From: an uncultured Opitutales bacterium
GTDB taxonomy: Bacteria; Verrucomicrobiota; Verrucomicrobiia; Opitutales; Seribacteraceae
NCBI GenBank assembly: GCA_905478775.1
Contig: CAJQKB010000156.1
Location: 1 to 33,283 of the forward strand
Direction of reading: 5' to 3'
DNA length: 33,283 nucleotides
Positions within the stretch are counted from its first letter, which is position 1. Every line of letters begins with the position of its first letter. The position numbers and the translations under genes are program-made. The notes beneath the pieces were generated by a model. The model was not told the origin of the DNA and did no database searches. It saw nothing but the letters and a program-made list of their open reading frames with translations. Below are positions 22,479-31,364 of this stretch, piece by piece.

Positions 22479-23987
22479 TTATTCCATACCTTGCAGGGCA
22501 ACTTGTAATGTTTGGATAATTTCTTCCGGTTCCTCCATTCCGACTGAAAGTCGGCACAAATACGGTGAAATTCCTGCTTTTTTGAGTGTGTTCAATCCTT
22601 GATCGGATTGGATCAACTTGTAGTGTGCCAAGTATACATAGGGACAGCACAGGGTGAACTCGGTTCCAAAACTAGGACTCTTAAGCATGCGAAGTTGATT
22701 ATAAAAACTTTCAAAGCACCCAGTAACCTCAAAACTTACCACGCAACCGGGCCTTTCATCACCGGCAATTTTTCGAAAGTAACCTGCTGAATCATTTTGG
22801 TATGCCCAAAATACTTTCTTGATTCCTGGATGTGATTCTAAGAAATGAACCACCTGGAGGAGGGTATTATTGGTTTTTTGAACAAATGTTGGATAATGGG
22901 GGAGTTGTTCACATAAACGTAAAAGATCCCTTTTAAAGGGGGGAGATAAATAATTTTTAGTCGACTCAAATAATTCCCTACCCAATGGGGAGTGGTCAGG
23001 AAAAACTAGACTTCCAATCATTAGGTCACCCTGCCAACTTGCATACTTAGTTAAGCTATTTACTAGTACATCTCCTAAATGTGCCACCTTTGCATTCTTA
23101 GGCGATGCCATGGTAGGATCCACAATGAGTAAGGCATTGGATTGGTTACAAAATTCCCTCACTTTCTCTAAATCACATGATTTTAAAAGTGGATTGGTCG
23201 GGTACTCGGTCACAACACCGGCAATCTGATCGCCATACTGGGAAAAGACCTCTTGTAACTGATCGAGATTTCCCAGCTCAGTAATGGTAATTATTTTGCT
23301 TTCTTCTCCTGCAAAAAGTTCCATTGTTTCAATAGTATCCAAATATAACCAACCCAGACGAATCCATATGGTTTTCCCTTTTTCTCGGTAATGTTGAAAG
23401 GCAGTTCGAAAGAGCGAATAAAATGCATTTGCACCCGAGGAAGAAATTAACACCCGTTCTGCCGAAACTCCGGTACCATGAACTTGAGCAATTATTTCAC
23501 GTGCGTATTGATCGGGGCTATCCTGTTCATTAATCTCTTCACGATCTCGAATTAGTCCTTGGTGGAGCAAAATTTCTTCGGCATGCCGAGAGGATAGTGA
23601 TGCTCCAATATGCTGTATAAAAGAACTAATGTTTTCAATCTGGTCGCTTCCTCGCGTTAATTGTAGCCAAGTATAATTCTCCCGTTCTTGAATGGTATAG
23701 TTCTGAACGGCAAACCTGCTCAGTGCTTCTTGGCAATGATGGTAATTTGCAAAGATAAAACTTTTACCGGTGTATTCACTTGAATCTTCTTCTAATTGAA
23801 TGACTCTGCGTATGAAATGATGTTGGATGAATCGGGGATACCCTGATTTCATCTTGGAAAGGGTTTTGGGATTTTTTTCCTCGTAGCCAATAAGATCCTG
23901 TACTTTGGGCAGACTTACACATACGGCGTGATCACGAGAAGGAACGGATTGCCCTAAGGCAAAATCACCTAGCCCAGTTACGGTCAC
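22479..23987 (-). CDS. Cystathionine gamma-synthase-like PLP enzyme with long N-terminal region
   Basis: PLP enzyme of the Cys/Met-metabolism family, 502 residues. The C-terminal two-thirds carry family signatures: SSSGANAFYSLF (phosphate-binding region), TEYPTNPLL, LLIVDPTMASPKNA and NSLTKYASWQGD with the PLP lysine. About 150 residues precede this, longer than typical bacterial MetB (about 390 in total). They contain PSRDHAVCVSLPKVQDLIGYEE and SGYPRF, which from memory resemble the fungal-type cystathionine gamma-synthase (Str2/met-7). It probably joins cysteine to an activated homoserine in methionine synthesis, but donor and reaction are inferred. The GTG start overlaps the stop of the decarboxylase gene as GTGA, so translation is likely coupled. 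Confidence 0.85.
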   Translation of the reverse strand: MTVTGLGDFALGQSVPSRDHAVCVSLPKVQDLIGYEEKNPKTLSKMKSGYPRFIQHHFIRRVIQLEEDSSEYTGKSFIFANYHHCQEALSRFAVQNYTIQERENYTWLQLTRGSDQIENISSFIQHIGASLSSRHAEEILLHQGLIRDREEINEQDSPDQYAREIIAQVHGTGVSAERVLISSSGANAFYSLFRTAFQHYREKGKTIWIRLGWLYLDTIETMELFAGEESKIITITELGNLDQLQEVFSQYGDQIAGVVTEYPTNPLLKSCDLEKVREFCNQSNALLIVDPTMASPKNAKVAHLGDVLVNSLTKYASWQGDLMIGSLVFPDHSPLGRELFESTKNYLSPPFKRDLLRLCEQLPHYPTFVQKTNNTLLQVVHFLESHPGIKKVFWAYQNDSAGYFRKIAGDERPGCVVSFEVTGCFESFYNQLRMLKSPSFGTEFTLCCPYVYLAHYKLIQSDQGLNTLKKAGISPYLCRLSVGMEEPEEIIQTLQVALQGME

Positions 23988-25246
23988 GGAGCTACTTCGT
24001 TTTCGATAATTTGTTCGAAAGTTTGCCTTTTTCTAATTAAGGAAAGGGAACCATCCGATTTTTTTAATACTTCTGCAGCTTCTGGAAAAGAGTTGTAATT
24101 TTTAGCTGACATTGAGGAACAGTATGCACCGACACCCTCAATGATGCACGAGTCTCCAATTTCTCCCTTGGGTAGTAAACGAGGGGCAAGGGACTCGGGC
24201 TCATTGGGGGCCGGTGTGAGGAGGTCTCCTGATTCACAGCAATGCCCGACCACCACCTGTTCAATATTCTCCTTTGGTTTCGCCTGGGAGTCTTCCGGAA
24301 TAATTACAATTGGATGCTGAGCACCATACAAGCTCGGGCGAAGGATTTCTGTCATTCCTGCATTGAGTTTTAAAAATCGATATCCGGAGGGACCAGTGGA
24401 GGTCACATCCTGTACTGTGGTAACGAGACTGCAAGCATGTGCCAATAGATAAGTACCTGGTTCGATCTCGAGTTTTAATTTTCGCCCAGTTTCTTTCTCA
24501 AAATCTTCAAATAATTTTCGCACGGGTGTACCGATTTCCTGAAGGTCGGTCGCCTGTTCACCGGGCATCCTTGCCACTTTATATCCACCCCCCAAATTTA
24601 ATGATTTAACGGTGGGGAATTTACGCACAATGTCTAAGCTCATGCCTGCTACTTTTTGCCACACTTCAGGATCCGAGCCAGATCCAATATGGGTATGGAT
24701 TCGGTTTACTTTCAAATGGTAGTGTTCACAGAGTTTCTTGGCTTCTTCCAAGTCCTCTTTCCATATTCCAAAACTGCTTGAAGGACCGCCCACATTGGTA
24801 CGGTTGGTACCTCCTGACCCCATTCCTGGATTGAAACGCAGTCCAATAGATTCTCCTTTTCCCCAAATTCCAAATTTGTGAATTTGATTCAATGAACAAA
24901 GATTTACATGCACACCATCCTGTACCCAATAACGGAAGTTTTCTGGGAATTCCTGAGTGCTCATAGAAATTGATTCCGTTCCGTAGCCCGCCCGAACAGC
25001 CCGTTCCACTTCAAATTCAGAACTTGCATCTATTCCCAATCCCTCACTATTAAAAATTCGCAAAATAGCACCAGTGGGGGCCGATTTCATTGCGTAGCGA
25101 GGATACAATCCAAAAGCATTGGGGAAATTAAGTACTGACTTTGCATTCGTACGCAGAGTATCTTCGTCGTATACAAAGGTTGGAGTTCCAAAGTCGATAC
25201 GAATTTGTTCAATATTTTCGGGTGTGAGAAATCTAAGTTGTTCCAT
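23984..25246 (-). CDS. lysA: Diaminopimelate decarboxylase-like PLP enzyme
   Basis: Fold-type III PLP decarboxylase, 420 residues; most likely the last lysine-synthesis step (meso-diaminopimelate to lysine). Visible: DFGTPTFVYDEDTL at the start, PLP lysine in YPRYAMKSAP (near residue 53), IHTHIGSGSDPEVW (near 185), SLNLGGGYKV, EIEPGTYLLAHA, the GHCCESGDLL motif with the active-site Cys of the partner subunit, and EGVGAYCSSMS. The CESGD region is followed by an insertion (TPAPNEPESLAPRLLP). The exact substrate within the Orn/DAP/Arg family is inferred from the motifs. It has its own promoter 16-17 bases upstream of the ATG and is translationally linked to the cystathionine gamma-synthase-like gene. 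Confidence 0.85.
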   Translation of the reverse strand: MEQLRFLTPENIEQIRIDFGTPTFVYDEDTLRTNAKSVLNFPNAFGLYPRYAMKSAPTGAILRIFNSEGLGIDASSEFEVERAVRAGYGTESISMSTQEFPENFRYWVQDGVHVNLCSLNQIHKFGIWGKGESIGLRFNPGMGSGGTNRTNVGGPSSSFGIWKEDLEEAKKLCEHYHLKVNRIHTHIGSGSDPEVWQKVAGMSLDIVRKFPTVKSLNLGGGYKVARMPGEQATDLQEIGTPVRKLFEDFEKETGRKLKLEIEPGTYLLAHACSLVTTVQDVTSTGPSGYRFLKLNAGMTEILRPSLYGAQHPIVIIPEDSQAKPKENIEQVVVGHCCESGDLLTPAPNEPESLAPRLLPKGEIGDSCIIEGVGAYCSSMSAKNYNSFPEAAEVLKKSDGSLSLIRKRQTFEQIIENEVAP

Positions 25247-25269
25247 TCGAGTAAGAGATTTAAGTGCTA

Positions 25270-25298
25270 TTTATAAATTAGACTCGTAGTATAGGCAA
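25270..25298 (-). promoter_or_regulatory. Sigma-70-type promoter of the lysA unit
   Basis: On the minus strand TTGCCT (25298-25293), 17-bp spacer, TATAAA (25275-25270). The predicted start is at about 25263, giving a leader of about 16-17 bases before the ATG at 25246. It lies in the 73-bp gap after the dihydrofolate reductase gene, so lysA need not depend on read-through. Confidence 0.6.
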
Positions 25299-25319
25299 GC
25301 ATTCGAGGGACATATCACG

Positions 25320-25793
25320 CTATTTTGTCAAAACTCGAAAAATGAGTTCAGCTGAATCTGTTTGGATTGATTTTCGGGAAATTTCCCGGGTGAAATATTT
25401 TTCCCATGGGGGAAGGTAGACATTTCCTGAATACTCGGCTTTAATTTCGGTAAGGTATAGATAATCAGCAATACCGAGAGCCTCTTCATAAATTTCCCGG
25501 CCGCCACAAATCCATACGACTTGATTAAGTTCTTTTGCAATAGATAATGATTCTTTTAAAGAACCTGCTTTCAGAGCATGAGGGAATTTAATTTTCTGGT
25601 TTCGGCTCAAAGTAATGACTGACCTATCTTGGGCGTGCTCTTCAAAATCGTTGTAGCAATGTCTGCCCATGATTAGAGTTCCCTTTTGTGTGGTTTTTAA
25701 AAAGTATTCCCAATCTTCTCGGATATTCCATGGTAGTTTGCCGTTCTTTCCGATCAGTCTGTTTTGATCACAGGCTACAATTATATTAATCAT
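25320..25793 (-). CDS. folA: Dihydrofolate reductase
   Basis: Reduces dihydrofolate to tetrahydrofolate with NADPH. 157 residues, the standard chromosomal size. The N-terminal INIIVACDQNRLIGKNGKLPW contains the folate-site tryptophan. The active-site acidic residue is in REDWEYF, in the position of the usual L/M-x-D/E-x-x-x-F. NADPH motifs are TLIMGRHCYNDF, VITLSRN and VWICGGREIYEEAL; the C-terminus has YLTEIKAEYSGNVYLPPW. No thymidylate synthase gene is adjacent. It is divergent from the helicase gene across about 93 bp. Confidence 0.95.
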   Translation of the reverse strand: MINIIVACDQNRLIGKNGKLPWNIREDWEYFLKTTQKGTLIMGRHCYNDFEEHAQDRSVITLSRNQKIKFPHALKAGSLKESLSIAKELNQVVWICGGREIYEEALGIADYLYLTEIKAEYSGNVYLPPWEKYFTREISRKSIQTDSAELIFRVLTK

Positions 25794-25886
25794 TCTGATT
25801 AGGGAAGGATCGAGTGGCGGAAAAATAATATCGGGTTTTCATGGATTTATTTTGTGTATGTGTTATGCAATTGGTCTGACAGACAA

Positions 25887-28400
25887 ATGCAAACGAATAG
25901 CAGCAATTTTGGAGAGCGAATTTCTTTGCCAGATTCTTGGCAACGGAAAGCGCTCGGTTATTTGCGGGATGGGAAAGATGTTGTCCTCCATGCTCCCACG
26001 GGAGCAGGCAAGACTTATGTCTTTGAGCAGTTAATTGAATCTGGCTGGAAAGGTCGGGCTGTTTACACAGTTCCAACACGAGCATTAGCAAACGATAAAT
26101 TTAGAGAATGGAAAAAAAGAGGTTGGGAGGTCGGTCTTGCCACGGGAGATTTGCGTTACCAAACCGACTCACGAGTTATTGTAGCCACTTTGGAGACTCA
26201 AAGAAGTGCAATGCTACGAGGGGAGGGGCCCGATTTATTTGTGGTGGATGAATACCAATTACTGGGGGACCCCCAGCGCGGACCCGGCTATGAAATTACT
26301 TTAAGTATGGCACCGCCTAATGTCCGCCTTTTGTTGATGAGCGGAAGTGTCTCAAATCCTGGTGAAGTTGCGGATTGGTTGGAGAGTCATGGCCGTTCAG
26401 TGGAATTGGTTTCAGAATTTGTACGCCCCGTACCACTGGAAGAAGTTTTTGCAGAAGCCTTGTTAAAGCGACCTTTTCGCGGAAGAAAAATCCGGGGTCA
26501 CTGGCCCAAATTAGTAGCGGGTGCACTGAGTGCGGGGATAGGACCCATTCTTTTATTTGCACCACGACGAAAAGCTGCCGAAGAACTAGCGAGGCAATTA
26601 GGGGCGGAGCTTCCCGATACAGATCCATTGGAATTAACTGCCGAACAGAAGAAGATCGCGGGGAAAGAATTAAGCGGTTTACTGAGGAAGAGGATTGCGT
26701 ACCATCACAGTGGCTTGGAGTATCAATCTCGTGCGGGCGTGGTTGAACCTCTCGCCAAGACGGGACAACTTCAAGTTGTGATTGCGACCACTGGTCTTGG
26801 GGCAGGCGTAAACTTTTCAATGCGTTCTGTATTGGTCACCGATCGCGAGTACAGGGTGGACGATGGCCTTCATTTTTTGCGTCCGGATGAATTATTACAG
26901 ATGTTTGGCCGGGCGGGTAGGAGGGGGTTAGATGATCGAGGCTTTGTCATTGTAACTCCCAAGCAAGCACGCTTAAACGATGGGCGTCCCCTTAAGTTGA
27001 AGCGTTCACAAACCTTGGACTGGCCTGCCATTTTACGGGTAATGAACTATGCGTATAAGCGGGGAGAGGATCACTTGGATGCAGCACGAAACTTGGCTCA
27101 TCGCTTGTTCTCCGAAGAAAATGTCCGGCTGGGGCTTCGCGATTCAATTAATAAAATTTCCATGCAAATTGATCAGGTTTTCAATAAGAAAGAACTACCT
27201 GAAGAAGACCAGGGTCGTAATCAGGTCATCGAAATGAGGAATTTTGCTGGATTGTGGGAAAGGCGGGGCGGGCAATGTCAAGCACCCCTTGGAGAAGCAT
27301 TTGCTTTGCATAAAGGAGAATGGGTAAAGGCTCTGACCCTACCGGACACTCTGGGTAAGGTGAAAATGGGAAATCCTTGCCGCTTTGGTGATAAAAAGAA
27401 TCTGACCTACGGAAGAGAAGTTCCTCTTGCAATTGTAGATTCTGAATCGATGGGAAAACGAGTAACTCTTACTAAATCTTTTCGCAAAAATCTGAGGGAA
27501 ACGATCGCGGAAAAATTTCCTCAATTCAAAAAAAAGTTTTCTCGCAAAACTTGGATGAGAAGGGGACTGGAAGATGTATTTCGTGAATTTTTACCCTCCA
27601 TTACTCTCGGGGGGAGTTTAGATGAACTGGTGGATCGCGGAGGAGTACTTCGTGCGCGGTTACGTTATGATTCTGCCACGGTGCTTGGATGGAAGGATGC
27701 TCGTGGGAAAATTTTACTGAATCCACCCTTGCGAACAACAACCCGAATATTCGAGTCGCCCTTTAAGGAAAAAGCACAGGTTGAAGATTGGGAAAATTTA
27801 AGCACTCTTTCCCCCGCTGAAGTCTGGGCGAAGTTAGGACTGATTGATACCAAGGGAGTACCCACACTACGGGGTGAAATTTTTAGTTTCTTTTCTCGCG
27901 GAGAAGGACTCGCCGTTGCCGTTGCATTAGAAGACAGGAGTTATCCAATTGATGAGATGATTAATGACTTGGCCAACTTGCGGGCTGGGCATCGATTTCG
28001 TGCTTATGCCAAGACAGAATCCCGCCTTGCACTTCTTTGTCGTGGTGCCTTTGGTTTTAAAAATTGCCCGGGCTATTTAAAAAATGGATTACCCTGTGAG
28101 TATGGAGAGGGGGCGACCGAAGCCCTACAAAACCGCAAAGAAATCTTATCCACAAAAGATCAATTCTGGGATGATCTGAGCGTCGGGGACTTGGAGCGAA
28201 TTGCGGTCGAGTGGAGAAGCCTTCTTTCACTAATTGTTCATTCCCCAACGCTTGATTTTGATCGTTGGCAATCATTACAGGACGCAGCTCGGATATTGGT
28301 GGGAGTAGATTCGGAATCTGATGAATTACCTAATTTGCCCGAATTGCCAGTTCGACAAAGAGAGCGATTTAAAATCTCCCAGGGTAGGGAGTTCGATTAG
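25887..28400 (+). CDS. Large Ski2-like superfamily 2 helicase
   Basis: 837 residues from the ATG at 25887; the frame reaches a GTG at 25854 without adding recognisable sequence. Motif I is APTGAGKT (near residue 33), Ia PTRALANDK, II VVDEYQ (DEYQ in place of DEAD/DEVH), III SGSVSNP, V VVIATTGLGAGVNF and VI QMFGRAGRRG. QMFGRAGRRG is typical of the Ski2/Mtr4/Brr2 branch. These unwind RNA or DNA using ATP. About 430 residues follow the helicase core and match nothing I know. They include a cysteine cluster, CRGAFGFKNCPGYLKNGLPC (near 725-745), that could bind a metal. Substrate and partner are unknown; no exonuclease or adaptor gene is beside it. Confidence 0.9.
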   Translation: MQTNSSNFGERISLPDSWQRKALGYLRDGKDVVLHAPTGAGKTYVFEQLIESGWKGRAVYTVPTRALANDKFREWKKRGWEVGLATGDLRYQTDSRVIVATLETQRSAMLRGEGPDLFVVDEYQLLGDPQRGPGYEITLSMAPPNVRLLLMSGSVSNPGEVADWLESHGRSVELVSEFVRPVPLEEVFAEALLKRPFRGRKIRGHWPKLVAGALSAGIGPILLFAPRRKAAEELARQLGAELPDTDPLELTAEQKKIAGKELSGLLRKRIAYHHSGLEYQSRAGVVEPLAKTGQLQVVIATTGLGAGVNFSMRSVLVTDREYRVDDGLHFLRPDELLQMFGRAGRRGLDDRGFVIVTPKQARLNDGRPLKLKRSQTLDWPAILRVMNYAYKRGEDHLDAARNLAHRLFSEENVRLGLRDSINKISMQIDQVFNKKELPEEDQGRNQVIEMRNFAGLWERRGGQCQAPLGEAFALHKGEWVKALTLPDTLGKVKMGNPCRFGDKKNLTYGREVPLAIVDSESMGKRVTLTKSFRKNLRETIAEKFPQFKKKFSRKTWMRRGLEDVFREFLPSITLGGSLDELVDRGGVLRARLRYDSATVLGWKDARGKILLNPPLRTTTRIFESPFKEKAQVEDWENLSTLSPAEVWAKLGLIDTKGVPTLRGEIFSFFSRGEGLAVAVALEDRSYPIDEMINDLANLRAGHRFRAYAKTESRLALLCRGAFGFKNCPGYLKNGLPCEYGEGATEALQNRKEILSTKDQFWDDLSVGDLERIAVEWRSLLSLIVHSPTLDFDRWQSLQDAARILVGVDSESDELPNLPELPVRQRERFKISQGREFD

Positions 28401-28409
28401 TTTTCTTTC

Positions 28410-28425
28410 TAGTTTTTTAAAACTA
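28410..28425. terminator. Weak stem-loop after the helicase gene
   Basis: TAGTTTT-TT-AAAACTA, a 7-bp AT-only inverted repeat between convergent genes. The loop is only 2 bases if fully paired and no clear T-tract follows, so terminator function is doubtful. The rest of 28426-28515 shows no gene. Confidence 0.2.
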
Positions 28426-28515
28426 AGAAACTTGTCCCGGACTATTTTGCATGATCTTGTTGCTATCCTGTAACCTGTTCGCGGTGACCAGATATAAGTA
28501 TCGGAACAAAAATGG

Positions 28516-31239
28516 TTAACTAAGTGCGGCTAGTGCGTCTTTTGTTTCATTTAACTTCGCCTCATTTTCGAGTAGTTGGTGTCTCGCACCTTCGATAATG
28601 TGGGGAGGGGCTTTGGAGGTAAAAACTTCGTTTGCTAATTTCCCTTTTACCGAATTTACCACTTTTTCTAACTGGGCAAGCTCTTTCTGTAACCTTGCTT
28701 TTTCAGCGTTGAGATCCACCCCAGTTGTAAGGTCAAGGTAGATTGAACCGAACGGAGAAACTAAGGCAGGCATACCGGCGGGGGCAAGCTCCACTCGATT
28801 AAGGCCAGCTGCACCCACTGTAATAAGGATTGATTGGGTATGGCGTTCGAGCACTTTTGCTTTTTCATCATCGGCAAGAAAAGAAAAGACAACATTGCGA
28901 TTGTTGGACAGTTTTCGGTCGGCTTTAAGAGAGCGCATGGAGGTGACCAGTTCTCGAACATTTTCCATTTCTTCCAATACGCGAGTATCTAACTGAAGAC
29001 CGCCTATCCCAATTTTCTCCAGTAGATCTTTTCCTGATTCTGGACTCACTCCCTGAATCGATTCGCCGTTAGAAAATCCTAGCAGCGTCCATAATTCCTC
29101 GGTAATAAAAGGAGTAACTGGATGGAGAAGTAATAGAATCTGGCGGAGGCAAATGTCTTGAATTGCGAGACAGGTATCTTTCGATTCTTCCTCTTGAACT
29201 CGGGACTTGGAAGCCTCGATATACCAATCACAGAAATCATTCCAAAAGAATCGATAGATCGTTTGTAAAACGGCATTGAATTCATATTCATTATAAAGCT
29301 TTTCCACCTGGTCAATAGTTTCAACCAAGCGAAGCAAAATAGCCTGATCATCGTTGTTTACCCTTTCACAATTCATGCGAAGAACAATCAATTCGAGCAT
29401 TGAATTATCTTCTAATGGAGCAGACATCAGGCGGAATCGGGAAACATTCCATAATTTATTACAGAAGTTCCTTCCCTGTTCGATTCGTTCTTCGGAAAAG
29501 CGAATATCCTGACCTTTTGGAGCGATACTCATTATTCCATGTCTCAATCCATCCGCGCCATACTTTGCAATTAAATCGAGTGGATCCGGAGAATTACCCA
29601 ATGATTTAGACATTTTCCTGCCCTCTCCATCGCGAATAATTCCAGTGAAATAAACATCTTGAAATGGAATTCTGTCAGCGAGTTCCGAATCGGGAATTGC
29701 CTGTTCGGGCTTGTAAGAGCGGCCTTTGAATTCGAGACCGGCCATAATCATCCGGGCGACCCAAAAAAAGATGATGTCAGGTCCTGTGACGAGGGCGGAT
29801 GTGGGGTAAAAATAATCAAGGCCTTTTTTCTCCATCGATTCGTCGTCTGGCCAACCGAGTGTTGCCAAAGGCCAAAGCCACGAGGATGCCCAGGTATCGA
29901 GTACATCATCATCCTGTTCCCAGTTTTCAATATCCGAAGGGGGCTTTTCTGAGATATGCCAATTACTTGAATCGGATCGCATCTTTCCCTTTTTATACCA
30001 AACTGGAATGCGGTGCCCCCACCAAAGCTGGCGGCTGATACACCAATCCTGTATATTATCGAGCCAGTGCAAATAGGTTTTCTCCCATCTTTGCGGGTAA
30101 AATTTGATATGGCCATCCTTCACCGCTTTTTTGGCTTCTTCCACTCGCGGATATTTGAGAAACCATTGCTCAGAAAGGCGTGGTTCAATCGGGACATCGG
30201 CCCGTTCCGAGAAGCCCACATTATTTTGATGTTTTTCTTCCGCGATCAGATTGCCATCCTCTCTCAGTTGAGCAGCAATTAGTTTTCGGGCAGAAAAACG
30301 TTCCTTTCCTGCATAATCGACACCCGCAAGCTCGTTGAGAGTTCCATCCGGGTTCATGATTTCGAGCATCGGCAGGTTGTGCCTCTGTGCGATTTCAAAG
30401 TCGAGCCGATCATGGGCGGGGGTAATTTTTAAAATTCCAGTTCCAAAGTCTTTTTCCACGGCCTCGTCCGCAATGATTGGCATTGCTTGTGAATTAATTG
30501 GCCTCATCACATGTTTGCCTTTTAAATTAACCCACCTCGAATCTTCCGGGTGAATCGCTAAGGCAACATCGCCCACGATTGTTTCGGGACGGGTAGTGGA
30601 TACTTCAACATACGCTCCAGGAGTCTCCAAAATTTGATACCTAATTTTGTAGAGAATACTTTGCTGGGGCTTCATGATCACTTCCTCATCAGAAAGCGCA
30701 GTTAAACTAGCTGGGCACCAATTGACCATTCTCTGCCCGCGGTACACATATCCTTTTTTGTAAAGTTGAACAAAAGCCGAGATGACTGCTTTCGAATAAT
30801 CTTCGTCAAGAGTGTGCACATTTCTCTCCCAGTCACAGGAGCATCCCAGTTTTTTGAGTTGCTCTAAGATAATGCCTCCATGCTTATCCCGCCAAAGTTT
30901 TGCATGGTCAATAAAGTTTTCCCGTCCCAAGTCCGTTCTCGACTTCCCCTCATTACGAAGTGCCTGTTCGACCTTGGTCTGAGTCGCAATTCCGGCGTGG
31001 TCCGTTCCCGGTAACCAAAGGACTGATTTGCCCTGCTGCCTTGCTCGCCTTGCCAAAATATCCTGTATCGTATTGTTGAGAACATGTCCCATTGTCAAAA
31101 CACCCGTTACATTAGGGGGAGGGATTACGATTGAGTAGGCAGGCTTGGTGGCGTCCACATTGCCAGAGAAACACTTTTGTTTAATCCACTTGTTGTAGAG
31201 GCGGTCTTCGACTTCAGTGGGTTGGTATGCTTTGTCCAT
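28516..31239 (-). CDS. valS: Valyl-tRNA synthetase
   Basis: Charges tRNA-Val with valine; class Ia, 907 residues. The N-terminal catalytic motif reads PPNVTGVLTMGHVLNN, so the HIGH signature is TMGH with Thr in place of the first His. WLPGTDHAGIATQ follows. The CP1 editing domain is present (STTRPETIVGDVALA near residue 213). The KMSKS loop is GRKMSKSLGN (near 543). The anticodon-binding domain follows, and a C-terminal coiled coil (LNAEKARLQKELAQLEKVVNSV) is as expected for ValS. The ATG lies 15 bp downstream of an upstream in-register ATG-like triplet but has no Shine-Dalgarno sequence. No T-box-like leader is visible in the 125 bp between it and the rhomboid gene. Confidence 0.97.
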   Translation of the reverse strand: MDKAYQPTEVEDRLYNKWIKQKCFSGNVDATKPAYSIVIPPPNVTGVLTMGHVLNNTIQDILARRARQQGKSVLWLPGTDHAGIATQTKVEQALRNEGKSRTDLGRENFIDHAKLWRDKHGGIILEQLKKLGCSCDWERNVHTLDEDYSKAVISAFVQLYKKGYVYRGQRMVNWCPASLTALSDEEVIMKPQQSILYKIRYQILETPGAYVEVSTTRPETIVGDVALAIHPEDSRWVNLKGKHVMRPINSQAMPIIADEAVEKDFGTGILKITPAHDRLDFEIAQRHNLPMLEIMNPDGTLNELAGVDYAGKERFSARKLIAAQLREDGNLIAEEKHQNNVGFSERADVPIEPRLSEQWFLKYPRVEEAKKAVKDGHIKFYPQRWEKTYLHWLDNIQDWCISRQLWWGHRIPVWYKKGKMRSDSSNWHISEKPPSDIENWEQDDDVLDTWASSWLWPLATLGWPDDESMEKKGLDYFYPTSALVTGPDIIFFWVARMIMAGLEFKGRSYKPEQAIPDSELADRIPFQDVYFTGIIRDGEGRKMSKSLGNSPDPLDLIAKYGADGLRHGIMSIAPKGQDIRFSEERIEQGRNFCNKLWNVSRFRLMSAPLEDNSMLELIVLRMNCERVNNDDQAILLRLVETIDQVEKLYNEYEFNAVLQTIYRFFWNDFCDWYIEASKSRVQEEESKDTCLAIQDICLRQILLLLHPVTPFITEELWTLLGFSNGESIQGVSPESGKDLLEKIGIGGLQLDTRVLEEMENVRELVTSMRSLKADRKLSNNRNVVFSFLADDEKAKVLERHTQSILITVGAAGLNRVELAPAGMPALVSPFGSIYLDLTTGVDLNAEKARLQKELAQLEKVVNSVKGKLANEVFTSKAPPHIIEGARHQLLENEAKLNETKDALAALS

Positions 31240-31364
31240 GATGGTCTAAAATGAGTGGGTTAGTGAAAAATTTTTAGATGATATTGTGGAAATAGGATGC
31301 TATATTTTATATCTGCCGTTGGGGCTCATCTTTCGACATATTGCAATAACTATGAAATAAAATT

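Noticed and set aside
26317-26820. 167-residue antisense frame in the helicase gene.
   Set aside because: It lies opposite helicase motifs IV-V and has no recognisable features; treated as a shadow frame.
31240-31364. T-box or other leader RNA upstream of valS.
   Set aside because: No T-box sequence, specifier-loop pattern or terminator hairpin is visible in the 125 bases.
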